Shown here: piece by piece, positions 43,390 to 55,954 of the stretch
Numbering within the stretch: the first letter of the stretch is position 1
Layout of the letters: each line of letters starts with the position of its first letter
Source of the DNA: Sphagnum compactum
Lineage: Eukaryota > Bryophyta > Sphagnopsida > Sphagnales
Assembly: GCA_965153455.1 (NCBI GenBank)
Contig: OZ234504.1
Location: 1,612,001-1,676,000, forward strand
Length of the DNA stretch: 64,000 nt
Direction of reading: 5' to 3'
Notes under the pieces: model-generated
What the model was told of the DNA's origin: nothing
The model's database searches: none
Seen by the model: only the letters and a program-made list of their open reading frames with translations
Translations under genes and position numbers: made by a program

Positions 43390-43915
43390 GTAGTTGGTTA
43401 AATCTAATGATTAAATTCAATGGCTAAACGTATTTAATAATTAAATTCAATAGCTAAATTTAATGGCTAAACCTATTTAATGATTAAATTCAATGGCTAA
43501 CCTAATGGCTAAAGCTATTTGACGACTAAATACAATGGCTAAATCTAATGGTTAACCTACTGAACGACTAAATATAATGATTAAACTTAATGGCTAAAGT
43601 TATTTGACAACTAAAAATTGGCTAAATTAATGGCTAAACTTATTTAATGACTAAATCTAATGGCTAAATTTAATGGCTAAACTTATTTAACGATTAAATT
43701 CAATGGCTAAATTTAATGGCTAAACATATTTAACGACTAAATCCAATGACTAAACTTAATGGCTAAGCATATTTAATGACTAAATCCAATGGCTAAATTT
43801 AATGATTAAACCTATTTTATGACTAAATCCAATGGTTAAATTTAATGGCTAAACAAATTTAATGATTAATCCAATGGGTAAACTTAATGGATAAATTTAT
43901 TTAAAAATTAAATCC
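43390..43915. repeat. AATGGCTAAA repeat block, left
   Basis: About 520 bases are built of words such as AATGGCTAAAC, AATGACTAAATCC and CTATTTAATG, with sub-units of 13-17 bases and a higher period near 43. It lies about 0.5 kb inside the left CACTA terminus, as subterminal repeats do. A sister block is at 55955-56830. Confidence 0.85.
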
Positions 43916-46900
43916 AATAACCCTCTTTGTCTTTCCAATGGTAATTTGAAAAAAATTGGACTTATTTTCTTAATGTCAAATAATGGGAATGTGTTTTGAA
44001 AAAAATGATAAATCATCACTATCATCTAAGAATTTGTAATGCACCTATGCCAAGGATTTCAAAGATTGACTGCATAATTTTGGTATTATGAATTTTTTGG
44101 GATGGAACAAGATCCCAAGCCATAATAATTATTGTGATTTAACAATATAAGATTTTCAAGAAAATTGCAAAAAAATGATCAACAACAATAGCATTAATAG
44201 GATGGAGATATTCCAAGATGGAGTCACGGGGTGCAACCAAACCATTGTGTGAATAATATACAATATTGATCACTAGTTAGGAGTTTTCAAATTTTACTAT
44301 ATAAATTCCATAGGAATAAATAGAGATACAAAAAGGTTTGAAGGTGTTTAGGGTGAAAACACATTAAGCCCCCCAAAAATTATAGTCACAAGTATAATTT
44401 TTTGCAATTATTTTTTTAGATAATATATGGACATCACATCTTGGATTATTTTTGTTTGTTTTAAGTATATTTGATTAACTTAAAATTTAATCTAATCAAT
44501 TATTTTAAAAAATCCAACAAACAATGAAAAACTTGAATGTATGCAATATATTTGTGACAAAATAATACTTGTCACAAAGTTTGAAAAATTTGCGTATATG
44601 TTTCAAAATTTGGGTTGTGAGTGGAATTCTTAAGTGAATTTTCTTATGATGTATGGTAATGATATACATGAATTAAATTTAGGACCACTTAGAGGTTTAA
44701 AGTTTTTAAATGAAATTTCATTCAATTTTTTTAATTAATTTTTTTGGGCATTTTTGAACAATAAATGCATAATTATATCTTCTTTGTAAGAAAGAAAACA
44801 TTACCATATCAAAAGGAAAAGATTTTATAAATGGGCATTGCATTATTTTTTCAATTTTCTTTTGTTTGATAATGTTTCATGAACCACAAACTGAAACCTT
44901 ATGGCTATTTAAAAACTGTAAATTATCTATTATATGTACATTAAGTTTATCCAATCCTTTTCATCTAATCGTTGAATCAAATTAATTTTGACTCGAAGTG
45001 AACTTTGAGTTCCAAAATGCTGTCAAGCAAATTTTAAATGTTTTTGCTTATGTTTAGGATAGTCAAAGGATACCATCAAAAGATTAGCTTAGTGCCTACT
45101 ATAATATTCCTTATACATCACCTCTTTTGGTGAAAAGTGGTTCACCTTTTGTGTGTTTTCACCTTTTAGGCAAGAAAAGATGGATTAAAAGAAAAATCCA
45201 TTAAAACTCTCTGGCCATGGAAAAAGGTCTTAGATTAGTCCAAGGTTATATAATGTTACGTTTGAAAATTTGTAATTAATTAGTAATGTTACTAAAGTGT
45301 TTAAGGAAAAATAGTTGAATGAATGTGAAGATATTAGCATTTTTAATGTAAAAATAAATGACAATGTGAGTTAATATTTAATCAATTCAAAAATTCAAAA
45401 TCATTTAAAGCTAAAGGTAAAGTTTAATTAATTCTTTAAATTTACTTTTATGATCATCTATTTTCAAAAAAATAAATATTTAAATTCCTATTTATGATCA
45501 TTTTAAAAATGTAACAGGTTATATTGAACTTCATTTGAAGAAAAAACTTTGAAATGTATGTGAGAAAGATGTAAGAACAATGGTAAAAAATGTGAAGTTT
45601 ATCAATTTAACAATCAATTTCACTAAAATAAAAAATCAATGAAATTATTTCTTATTTTATTTTTTCAACGTGAAAATTTAAATTTAGCTTCACTTTGAAA
45701 TGAATTTTAAAAAACTTATGTAAGAAAAAGATTAAAATAATGATAAATGAGATGGAGGTTTTGAAAAGGTTTTTGAAAAATAGTTGAGAAAATGAAAATA
45801 ATTGTAAAGTTAATGTGCCTTTTCATATCCAGCTCACTTAAGTCGGTAGGAGAAAGGAATGAGATAGGTAGGCTTGGAAGATTCATTTCTAAGTGCAAAT
45901 GGTAATATCATAATATCATTAATTATTTGACATCATATACTTTCTAGATAAATCTAGAGAATAAATTTTGGATTAGACATACAAAACTATGTCTAGACCT
46001 ATCAACTTCCTTTTCCTTTACATTGTAGAAAAAGAATGGAATGGGTGTGGACTATTATTTTATGCCAGCCTCCTTATCTTCTAGTTCAATAGAACAACAA
46101 TGGAGTGGGTGGACAATTTCTCTAGACCAACAGTCTCCTTGATGTTGTTTTCCTCTCCATAACAAATATGGCTCAGTGAGTGGGCAATTCATTAGATTGT
46201 TGCATTTAACAGTCCAAAGAATGAATCAATTTCTGAACATCTATCATGTACCTAATTAATAGTAAATTTTGTTGAGTACCTTGAACATGAGTGTGCTTAA
46301 TTAAATTTGGCATAATTTCTGAAAACTTTAATACCTTCAAGCACACCATCCATCATCACATGAACAAATTCAAAGTTAATGTCATTAATTCATATTGATC
46401 TTTAAAGAAACACTAAGTGGAAGTTTGCATGTTAACTTGTAAACTCATGGGGTCACTGAAGGTCAAAATAATTTTTCAGGGTGGCCTTTTCCATTTACCT
46501 CTTCCGATACCCTCTTCCATAACATACAACTAGAGAGTGTGGAGTGTCATGCTGGCCCAAGTGTGAACAAGATCCTGATGATAAAGTTCAATTGTAAAAA
46601 AAAAACATTTTAATTTTAAAATTAATTTTCAGTGATTAGCATTACTCAAAATTCAATATCTCCCTCAACTTAGGTCTAAAATTGATGAAACCACCTCCAA
46701 AATATCCCACTCATCACAGACTTTCCAACAGCTCCAAGAACTTGCCACAATTTTTTTTTCTTTTTTTAAAATTTTCTTTTGATTTTATTGAATTTTCTCC
46801 TAACAAAATTGTTCAATATTCAATTACTCTTGCATGGTATCTCTAAAGATGTAAACATTTCAAAACCACCTTGATGCACCTCTAATCATCAAGAGTTTCC

Positions 46901-47619
46901 CAATTATATCAAAAGCACACTTGGGGGAGGGGGGGGCTATGGGTTGGGAAATCTCAACGTGACAAACAAAACACCTTCCTTAATATATACAATGATAATA
47001 TAATTGGTGTGGACAATACTCACCCTCACATACAAACTAAAAATCCTCTCTATCTAATACAATTCAGAACAGTAACCAAAAGCTTCAGTTCAAAAGCAAT
47101 ACAAATGTGAGAATCCATATTTGATTTAGCTGAACCTTGTTACAAATTAACTCAAGTAATTAAGCTAGAAAAATTCATGCATAACCCAAATTTGCAAAAT
47201 GGGTCTTAGGTAAACTACTTTTTTAAAACTCCAAAAGAATGAGAGATGTGAAATACAACAGATATAATATATTTTCACATCTGCAAAATGTCTCAAAATT
47301 GGAGATATAAGTCTGAACCCCCCCTCCCCCCCACATGGCAATCTCTATATCAATGTTTTATGCAAATGTACTTGATGCATACCTATGAAAAACCAACTGT
47401 AATAACTAATTTGAAATGAAACTTGTAGTTAATTACAGTGCTAATTCACAAGGCCTCAACAACAATATTGTCATAGGTTTAAGACAATTCTACCCATGAT
47501 CATGTAATTGTGCACACCAATTTTCACTTCCAATACATGGATCACATGTATAACTGAATTAACAAGATTCATATTGTGCAGCAGCACAGCAGTAGCAGCA
47601 TTCTTCTTCTTCATCTGGA
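43916..47619. other. AT-rich interior of CACTA segment, left half
   Basis: No gene is recognised. The stretch includes a dispersed repeat copy at about 46545-46645, and G-rich and C-rich runs at 46923-46948 and 47318-47334. Confidence 0.45.
46545..46645 (+). repeat. dispersed repeat, copy inside CACTA segment
   Basis: This is the inverted counterpart of the repeat upstream of PEX19 (33918-34012). Both share the 20-base core TGCTGGCCCAAGTGTGAACA in opposite orientations and flanking similarity of roughly 100 bases in total. Confidence 0.6.
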
Positions 47620-50082
47620 TCACAGTTTGATGGGTCTAGTGATTGCAACTTCAAACAGATTCCTGTCAAGGGCATTCTGGTGGAACCTGCAGCAATCACC
47701 AACTTCCAACTTACCATCCTTCACAAACTGAGACCACCCATCACAAATGCTTGATGTGCATGTTGTAGGTCTCAAGACTACTGGCCAGTCTAATAGCTCA
47801 TGATGATGTGCAACAGCACCAGCAGCAACATCTGACTGTGAAGAAGAAGCTGAATAGTCATGTCCATCAACTGCCACTGTTGCTCTTAAAATCAAAGGAA
47901 CAGCTTCTTTTGGCAGGTGCTTGCTAATGACCTACGGAAGCACCTGAAAAAAACACACACACACATTCATTCCAATAAAACAATAAAGGAAAAAAAAAAG
48001 GAAGAGAAAAAAACAGAAAGAATAAATTTGAATTACTTGAAATCAATATACAGTTTTAATACAAAATGATTATAATAACTGATGATCAAAGATGGGCTCT
48101 TGGAGTTTGATAAGTAAAATTGCAAAATGTGTCCATCATATCTAGTGTTTACAATAGGGTAAGACAATTATATATGATGAAGCCCAGGGTAACCCAAAAA
48201 TCCGGAACTTTGCCTACCACTATTGGAGCATTCCTCGACCGGCCGGGGATCTGCACACTCCTAGTGCAGTGCGATTTGCAACTTCCTCCTCTTGACCTGC
48301 GTGAAGAGGAGGAGCAGCTGCTGCAGGCAACAATAGATCAAAATCATGTACACAAAAATCAATCCTATACATAATTATCAAAGCTCATTTCTTAACAAAT
48401 TAGGCGAATTGTCGTGTAGTTATTAAGATACAAAGCTGAAAACAGTATTCATGATGTCTTATATAGATTTTACAGAGGTATGGATGGACTGCATGCATGC
48501 ATGTAAATGGACAGTATGTGATGTATGATTCCCCATCTACCAAATCATGCAATTGAAAATCCTAGAAATTCATGAGCACATACATCCCGAGGCTGAATCA
48601 TTACTACATGAAAAGATATAGGGGAATACAAAGTCCAGGAGTAGCTGATGGAATCGGATGACTCATGAAAAGCTGCAAGAGCTCTAGGAGAAGGAAGTGA
48701 ACGTAGTACTTACATAAGGACGCATCGCCTAGTGAAAATGGTAATGGTCGGCCTGGAGGAAAGGGCGTCGATATTACTGACTGCTGCGCCTGAGCTGTTG
48801 TAGGACCCAAGATCTTAGGGAGAGGAGGAGGACCCATCGAACTCATCTTCATCGATGGAGGAGGAGGAGGAGGACCCATCGTGCCCATGATTGCACTAGC
48901 AGGATGACCCATGGTCGTGGAGTTGCTGATGGTGGTGGTCGCTGGACTATAGTTCTGACGAGGTGGACCTTTGTAAGATTCAGAAGTAGTGTAGGGCATG
49001 CGGGGCAACACGATGGGCATCTCTGATGATGATGCAGATCGGGTCATGATCAATTGCCGCCGGTATGATCGCACAGCCGCTGCTCTTGCGTCAGCCTTCA
49101 AAGCCTCCAACTGCGCGGTGCCGTTATTGGGCTCGGCCAGTCGGCAATCTCTAGAGGATACCGGCAGCATGGCGGTGCCTGTTGATCCAATGATCGGAGG
49201 AAGCGCAGGTGCTGCTGGTCTGGAAAACGATGATGCAACCTGCTGCAGCACGCCACCGCGAGACTCCACGCGGTATCGAAATTCATTGGGACTTCGCCGC
49301 GGGACTTCAACTGGGATGTGGCAGCTGATAGGGTATGCTGCCTCAGCAGTTGCTCGCTGGCGTTGCAGTTCCTTAGCTTTAGACTGTAGGAAGGTCCTCC
49401 CTTGCACGTCAACATTATGCAAGTGGCCGTTCCCAAGGCGCAACTCTAAGTTTGGTTCTTCAGGATCAGTTTGTAGCTACTGCAACTGCTTTCTATAAAT
49501 TGCTTTCCCTGATCTTTTGGAAGGAATGACATGAGCTTGATCAGCCTCCCTCACAGCTGTGGCAAGAGTTTGGTGATTAAACAGCTTCTCGGCAGACGAA
49601 GACATCTTGTATCTTTTCAGTGCATGGTTTGCCGGATTTATTGCAACGTCCTGCTGCTGCAGATTATGAACCTCATGTCGAATCTCCTCCACACACGACG
49701 ACACCTGAACCACCAGCTCCGTGAAAGTCGGCGCGCAAACTGTTTGTTGCAAGATTAACTTGGACTGATCTGCAGCAGGCACCTCGAATGATCTGTTACT
49801 TGACTGCTGCATACCAGAAGCGGCCTGTAGAGCTTCCATATAAGACGTAATCGACGGACTTTGCTGAACCGGCTGTAGTTCCATTGCAGCAGCAACAGGC
49901 GGCTTGAATCTAGAATTCGTTCCAGCTGCTTCGGCCTCCATAGTACTGCAGGTCCCGCCAGGTGCTACCCATGTTTGCCGAATTAAGTCGGCGACATGCA
50001 TGTATAAAACTGACGAATCAGGCATAGCAGCCTGCTCGTCCATAAACCTCCGAACGCGCTGAAAGTCCCACTCATCCGCCAT
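47620..50082 (-). CDS. B3-domain protein gene, possibly broken, inside CACTA segment
   Basis: A minus-strand, GC-richer multi-exon gene. The start is probably the ATG at 50080-50082 (ADEWDFQRVRRFMDEQ); an in-frame ATG lies at 50127. The first long exon runs to a donor at 48714 (GTAAGT). It carries a His/Gln/Ser-rich stretch, an EAR-like LELRL (a known plant repression motif) and a PPPPPP tract. An in-frame TAG at 49477-49479 either breaks it or ends a possible 78-base intron (49477-49554). A middle exon may start at 48296. The last exon (from 47943 or 47931 to 47620) encodes the C-terminal two thirds of a B3 DNA-binding domain (SKHLPKEAVPLILRA, WPVVLRPT, DGWSQFVKDGKLEVGD, FEVAI), REM-like in style. 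A second TAG at 47932-47934 may be stop or acceptor. A transcription factor is likely, or a captured pseudogene; exon joins in the C-terminal half are uncertain. Confidence 0.6.
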
Positions 50083-50760
50083 TATTGTTGTTCTACAGTA
50101 GCTGTACTCCTTCACAAAAAGCTGCATGGGAAAGACAGGCCCAGATGATCATCATCAGTATTGCATCCCACGGGAAGAAGCAGCATCAGCTTCATGACTA
50201 TAACTGCAACAAGGCAGTTATAGAAGATTGCAGATCGGAAAGGACAACACTATACATGAACAACAGCGCTAACAACCAATTACAAGCCATGAATAGAAGG
50301 CCGCAGATCGGACGACAACAACTGCTGCGCATGAGGATCGGCAGTAGCGAAGAGCAATGCGTGCATGGAAGTAGGGGTCATATCGGCAATTGCAAAAGTA
50401 GAGCTCTCGCATCAAACCTTAAGAAGCCAATGAATTCTTTCTTTCTTTTTTCATTCGCAAAATGCCTTGCAAAGCAAAAGCTTCGATCTACCAGCTATCA
50501 TTCTCCCCGTTCACGAAATGCGCGCCCTCCACTGGTCTGAACACGTCTATTGGGTTTCAGCTCCGCAACTCCCTCTTTCCTTTCCCTTCCGTTTCCTTCC
50601 ACACCTGCTGCAGGTCGGATGGCGATGAGGCTGGGTCTATAACCTAGAAAAACAAAACACCCAAGAGAGAGAGTGCGCTCTTGCGCCGGGTGGTTTACAG
50701 CGACAGCAGCCGTCTACTTCCCGCGGCCGAGGCGGATTCCCTTCACCAAAGTACGTATCC
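50083..50760. promoter_or_regulatory. GC-richer 5' leader and promoter zone of the B3 gene
   Basis: The first about 600 bases upstream of the start codon are richer in G and C than the surroundings and contain no recognised protein. Composition and position fit a 5' untranslated region and promoter. Confidence 0.4.
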
Positions 50761-51470
50761 CGGAGGGTAGATGATTCACTATGGATGAATGGAAACTGTC
50801 TCTACAACTCTATCACTAAGTTGGCTCCTGCAGTAGTGCGTGCTCATCATGACAATTGGATGAAAGCTAATTGTCAGTCAGAATTGTGGTGAAAGGGAAA
50901 GCAAGTGCAGGGGATTGGTTCCTTGACGAAAGTCCACACTAGATTATTCATCATGGACTAGTGGAAACTGTTTCTATCACATTGGCACCTGCAGAAGTAG
51001 GCCTATACACGCACGCAATATGTTTGTTTAAGAGCATCACAATTTGAAAGCGAAAGCAAGATAAGAGCAGAGCAGTATGTATGTTTGAGAGCATCACAAT
51101 TTGAAAGTGAAAGCTAAAGTAGAGCAGACCGGTATGTTTGAGAGCATCACAATTTGAAAGCGAGAGCAAGAGGGGTCTCCATGATGGAAGAAGTCCTGGA
51201 TAGATTATTCACTATAGATGAATAAAAACTATTTGTCTTACATTATGAAAGTCTTGTATAGACTAATTCACAACGGATGAATGAAAGCCGTTTCTATCAA
51301 ATGGCTCCTGCAATAGATATATTTAAGTAGTAGGTGCACATGACAACTGAGAGCAAAAGAAACAAGGGATTCCCTGACGAGAGTCCCGGATAGATTGGTC
51401 ATTAAGAGTCTTGGATAGTTTGGTCACTGCTGATGAATACAAACTATTTCTCTCAATTTGGCATTTCTAG
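50761..51470. repeat. diverged tandem repeats upstream of the B3 gene
   Basis: A unit resembling TAGATTATTCACTATGGATG followed by AATGGAAACTGTTTCTATCA recurs near 50766, 50943, 51200, 51257 and 51388. Within it a 53-61-base unit (TATGTTTGAGAGCATCACAA plus AAGCGAGAGCAAG) is repeated three times at 51019, 51080 and 51133. Confidence 0.75.
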
Positions 51471-54400
51471 ACAAATCACCAACCTTGAAATTTGAAAAAA
51501 TAAAATAAAATCCCACAATGCTTTTAACAACAAAAGCAAGGTTTGTGCACAAATGAATGAAAACTCTCTCTTCAGTTTTTGGCAATCATGTAGACAGACA
51601 GAAAGCCAAGATTAAAAAAACCCACCCATTATTATCAACCTTGAAACATAAACAAAATTACTAAGTTACAACAAAGAAAACTTCACATGAGTGAAAAACT
51701 GTTTATCCCAATTTATCAAAACAATTTGACAAAATTTAACCACCATGTGAATTGTGACCTTTTAAGCAAGGAGAACCAACATGCAACCCATCAGGCAAGA
51801 AAAAACATAAAATAAAAAAAAATTTAATTTAATAATACATCCAATGGATTAAATATCAGTTTGACAACCACAAGCACAAATTACACCAGTTAAGTATATT
51901 AGTTAAGGTGATCGTGGCATACGTTGCTTGTACATTAAGTACACACAACCCCTAGGCTTTAGTTGCTGCTCAAATTAGTGTGCATTAATTAATATGACCA
52001 ATCCATCATTAAGTTAAGTAGATGCCATTTAAGTCACTTCAAGCCTCCATCTGTATATATAGCTCCTGCTACCTAAAATTTCTTTGTGTGGTTTAAACCC
52101 CTAAGCTAACTTAGCAGTCACTAAGAGATTCTTAGAGACATTTAAAGTAGTTATTTCTTACAATTTGCTTTCAGAAAAGTCTATTCTTCTTACAAATCTT
52201 CTGAGTTTGGTATGGTGAAATTTCACTCAGTGGAATTCTTCTAAATGGGATTATTTTCCCACTGCTGACTTGTGGAGCCTTTTGAGTTTTTTGGATTAAT
52301 TTTCAGCATGCAATGTTTATGGTTTGTAGTCTAAATTTAGGGGAGCGTTGTCTAGCTTGAGGAATATTTTCTGAAAATTGAAATGTTAAAGCTTAGATCC
52401 ACATAATTAGATGTATAATTGGTTGGATGAAACTTTCCTTGGGGTTCCATTATTGTTTTCTTCCTTGGTTTGAAAGACAATTTTTTTCATGCCTAGGTTT
52501 TTGGTGGGGCCTTGAAGACTTGATCTAGGGTGTTTGGTCTGGTTTTCTAATATGGGTGCAAAAATGAGAGCCCATGAATATATTTATAGTAAGTTTTGTA
52601 TTAGCTGAGACTTGTTTCAGAGGGCCTCCCCTAATTTGAGGGTCATATCAATAGAGCAAAGGCATAAGCCCAAATATTATGGGAGCAGCCGTCCCCAAGG
52701 TCACGTACTGAAAGGTGGGAGGTGGAGGGTCCCTTCAATTGACAAAAGCATCTAGCTGGGAGATATGCTTTCAAGTTCAAAGAGTAAAAACTTGGAGTGC
52801 TAAGTTAGGTATCCAAATGGATGTTATCTTGCTTTTGAGATGCGGACAATGCCAGCTTATTATAAATCAAGCTAGCATCATGCAAGTGGCAGGAACAAGT
52901 GACCTATTATATAAAGAACCATAATTTGTTTTCTCACCTTTTTTTCTCAAAAAGAGTAATCTTACAATTTATTGTAAAGGACCAATGCCACACTGTCATA
53001 TATTGTTCAAAACTGTAAGAGACCAATAGTGAATTACATACCAATGCCAAATTCCTGGGAAACAGTCATCACAAAAGCTTCCACTTCCAATGGATGGTTC
53101 ATCGTGGTTGATATTTGGTTTGTCAAATATTATTTATGTAATATTCAGCTTTATGATATGTGGGTGTTATCTTAGATACAAAGAGCTTATATGTGGATTG
53201 GGTATAAAATTCAAGTTTGGATCAAGATGTCAAGTTAACAATTAGATTAAGTTAATAATTAAGTTAGGTTGTTAAGTTAGTAAGTGATTAGGTTAGGGGA
53301 GAATAAGGTTACAACCCTCACAACTTAACATCTTTGCTTGGAAAAGATAAAAAGTTACAATCGGGCTCTCTAATTTTTTTCATTTTTTTTTTCTTTTCTT
53401 TTTTTTTCTTCTTTATTTATTTATTTCTTGTTTTACTCTCTAACCTTGCTCACCCCTTCCATGCCCTGTTGCAAATTCTTGCAACATTTGAAATAAGGTT
53501 TTTTTTTTTGGCCTTCTCTTTTCTATTTTTTTTTTCTTTCCTATTTCTTGAAGTTAAGTGTTTATTTTTTTAATTATGTATTTTTATTGCCACAAGCTAA
53601 TGGACATGCATGTGTAAATTTTGAGTGCACCCATCCAATTGATGGGTTGTTTTGAAGTCTACCCATCTACTTGTTGGGTTTCCTCTCAAAATATGAATGT
53701 TAGGTAACTGATTTAATCATGCCTTTATATCATTTTTATTTTTTTTGAGTTGTCAATTGCCTTTTTGTATCACGAGGTTTCATATCGCTATGAAATGTTT
53801 AAAAAAATCATATGACTAATTTTTTAAATGAAATTTGTTTGATAAACATACAAATAACTACCTTCAATTTTTTTAATAAAATGAGATTCTTAAAAAATTG
53901 ATTTAAAAGATTATGCAAGAATTGATTAAAATAAAGCACGTCAATTGTAAAATAAATTAAAATTTTAATATATAATTCGTTTTTAGGATATAAATTTTAA
54001 AAATTAATTTGATGTTATTTTAAAAACTTCAGTAAGGCTTTGCCATGTGGCACTATCATATACCTACATCGCATAGTCAATTTGACCACTATTCAAATCG
54101 GCACTTTGTCAATTTGACCACACAAAGGCACAATCATGTGATGACACATGGTGTTGATAGGGGTGACACATGGATCCAACTTTCCATGGCATGATGCCAT
54201 GTGTCGTTACATTTTGATTGTCACATTGATTCATAATCAATTCAACAATGGGACAAGTTGACTAGTTAGGTGCGAATCAAATTATGCAATGTGGCAAGTC
54301 AAAGATGACATTTAAACGTGTCATTTTGACTAACAGTCAAGTTGAAATTGTGTCAAATTTGACTAGTCAAGGATGTCACTTTAGGCTTGGTCAAAAACAT

Positions 54401-54527
54401 CACCCAACTGTGTTAGATAAGTCCAAATCAATTGGTCTAGATTGATAAGATAGTCTTTTTGACCCCTGTCATTTTTGGATTTTTTAAATTAGAAAATCCA
54501 ATAGAAAAAAACATGAATTGTAGTAAT
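51471..54527. other. CACTA interior upstream of the B3 gene
   Basis: No protein-coding gene is recognised. A plus-strand TATATATAG box at 52053-52061 has no matching ORF downstream. T-rich runs occur at 53375-53580. From about 54040 the sequence is rich in GTCAA/TTGAC words typical of CACTA subterminal DNA. Confidence 0.4.
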
Positions 54528-54528
54528 G
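54040..54528. mobile_element. second CACTA-like terminus nested in the segment
   Basis: Read on the minus strand from 54528, the sequence starts CATTACTACAATTCATG and continues with AAATGACAGGGGTCAAAAAG and TGATGTTTTTGACCAAGCC. The 42854 end has closely similar blocks in the same order (TGATAGGGAGTCAAAAA, TGATTTTTTTGACCAACC). It is therefore the end of a related element. Its partner end was not located, so it may be truncated. Confidence 0.55.
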
Positions 54529-55954
54529 CAATAGCCATCACTTAATATTAACCTAACCATACATTAATTATGTGGTTACAAAATTCCAATAAATGGAATC
54601 TAATGGAATCATACAAATGGCTTGTGTATGACTTTAAAACTCCTTCAATCCACTAAGTCTATCATGAATTCCACGTTCATATAAAAGATGGGCTCACCTC
54701 CCAAGTTTAGGGTGGGTAATACCACCAACCATAAGGATGATCCTTTCATTTTGAAGGGGAAAAATATCAAAATTATTCAATAATTGATTGAAGATTGAAG
54801 ATCCAACATTTGTGTTGGATTTCGGATGCCAATTCTTTAGTAGTTTTTTATTTTCATAAAAATATAACCATAAATAATTCTTTTTGGTGTATTTATTAAA
54901 GGGCACCATACATTAAAAAAATAAATTGTGTTGTGTTATTGTCCTAGAACTAGAAAGAGTAATTAGCTATTTAGTAACAAATGTTGTACAAGTATTAGAA
55001 TCAATTATAAAAATTTGTTAATTATCAACTTGGGTATATACTCAATTATCCATCAAGGGTGAAATTTTTTTTAATGGTTTTGATATAACATATGTAGATT
55101 AATGTGTTCAAAAGATATTCATGATCCAAATTTAGGTTTATCGGCTCAAAGGTCCAAAGATGAATTATAGAGTTTTTCTAGGTGTGTTTATTACTTTAAA
55201 ATTTGATTTGGTTAAGAGATGCTCAAGATATGACATCCCAAAGTTTGGGGGGTCATTGCCTTACAAAAAATGGTCTTCAAGCAATGTAACCCCTATCAAT
55301 GCACATACCATAACTGAAACATGTCCAACATCCATGTTATAACCAAAAGATTTCAACCCAACATTGAAATTTGCCTTTTAAAAAATAAAAATCACTTCCA
55401 TTCAAAGGACTAAATCATAAGATGGAAATGAGCAAACAAATCTATGGTGATAGGTCGGTTCTTGCTTCACAAATATCTAGTTACTAAACCCTTTCTAAAG
55501 TGGCACCACTAAACACCCCACTCCATCCCCCCACCTCCCAAATAGTGGTTTCCTCTCCTTTCCACCCTTTCTTTCTTGTTGTGTGCGCACGAAACAGGTT
55601 TGAACATTGTTGTTCTCTCTTTTCTTGTTCATTTTTAGCTCATTGGTGTCTCGTTGGTGTCCTATTCTCTTGCCTTCTCAACTCCTAATGTTGTTACAAA
55701 AAATCCTAGCAAAGTTTTTAGTGTCAAATGTGTTTGTCATCTTCATGCATGGTATAACACCTGAAGTACAATTAGGTATTGGTTTCAAGTTCATTACTAA
55801 TGATTTATAACTGTGATGTGCCTATGTTCAATGTAGATTTTATCATTTTATGTTTCTAGAACATTCGGTTGTTTTGTGTTTTTAAACCATTTGAACACCC
55901 CCCGCCATTGATCTTTGTGTTGATTTTGAATTTCTTCATGTGGTAGGGTGGGTG
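54529..55954. other. AT-rich spacer between nested terminus and right repeat block
   Basis: About 1.4 kb of AT-rich DNA lies between the nested CACTA-like end at 54528 and the AATGGCTAAA block from 55955. Short frames at 54694-54909, 55160-55342, 55500-55688 and 55607-55810 overlap or are isolated and look like chance frames. I see no gene. Confidence 0.45.

Noticed and set aside
48120-48374. 84-residue plus-strand ORF within the B3 gene region
   Set aside because: It is antisense to a probable intron and exon of the B3 gene and lacks any domain.
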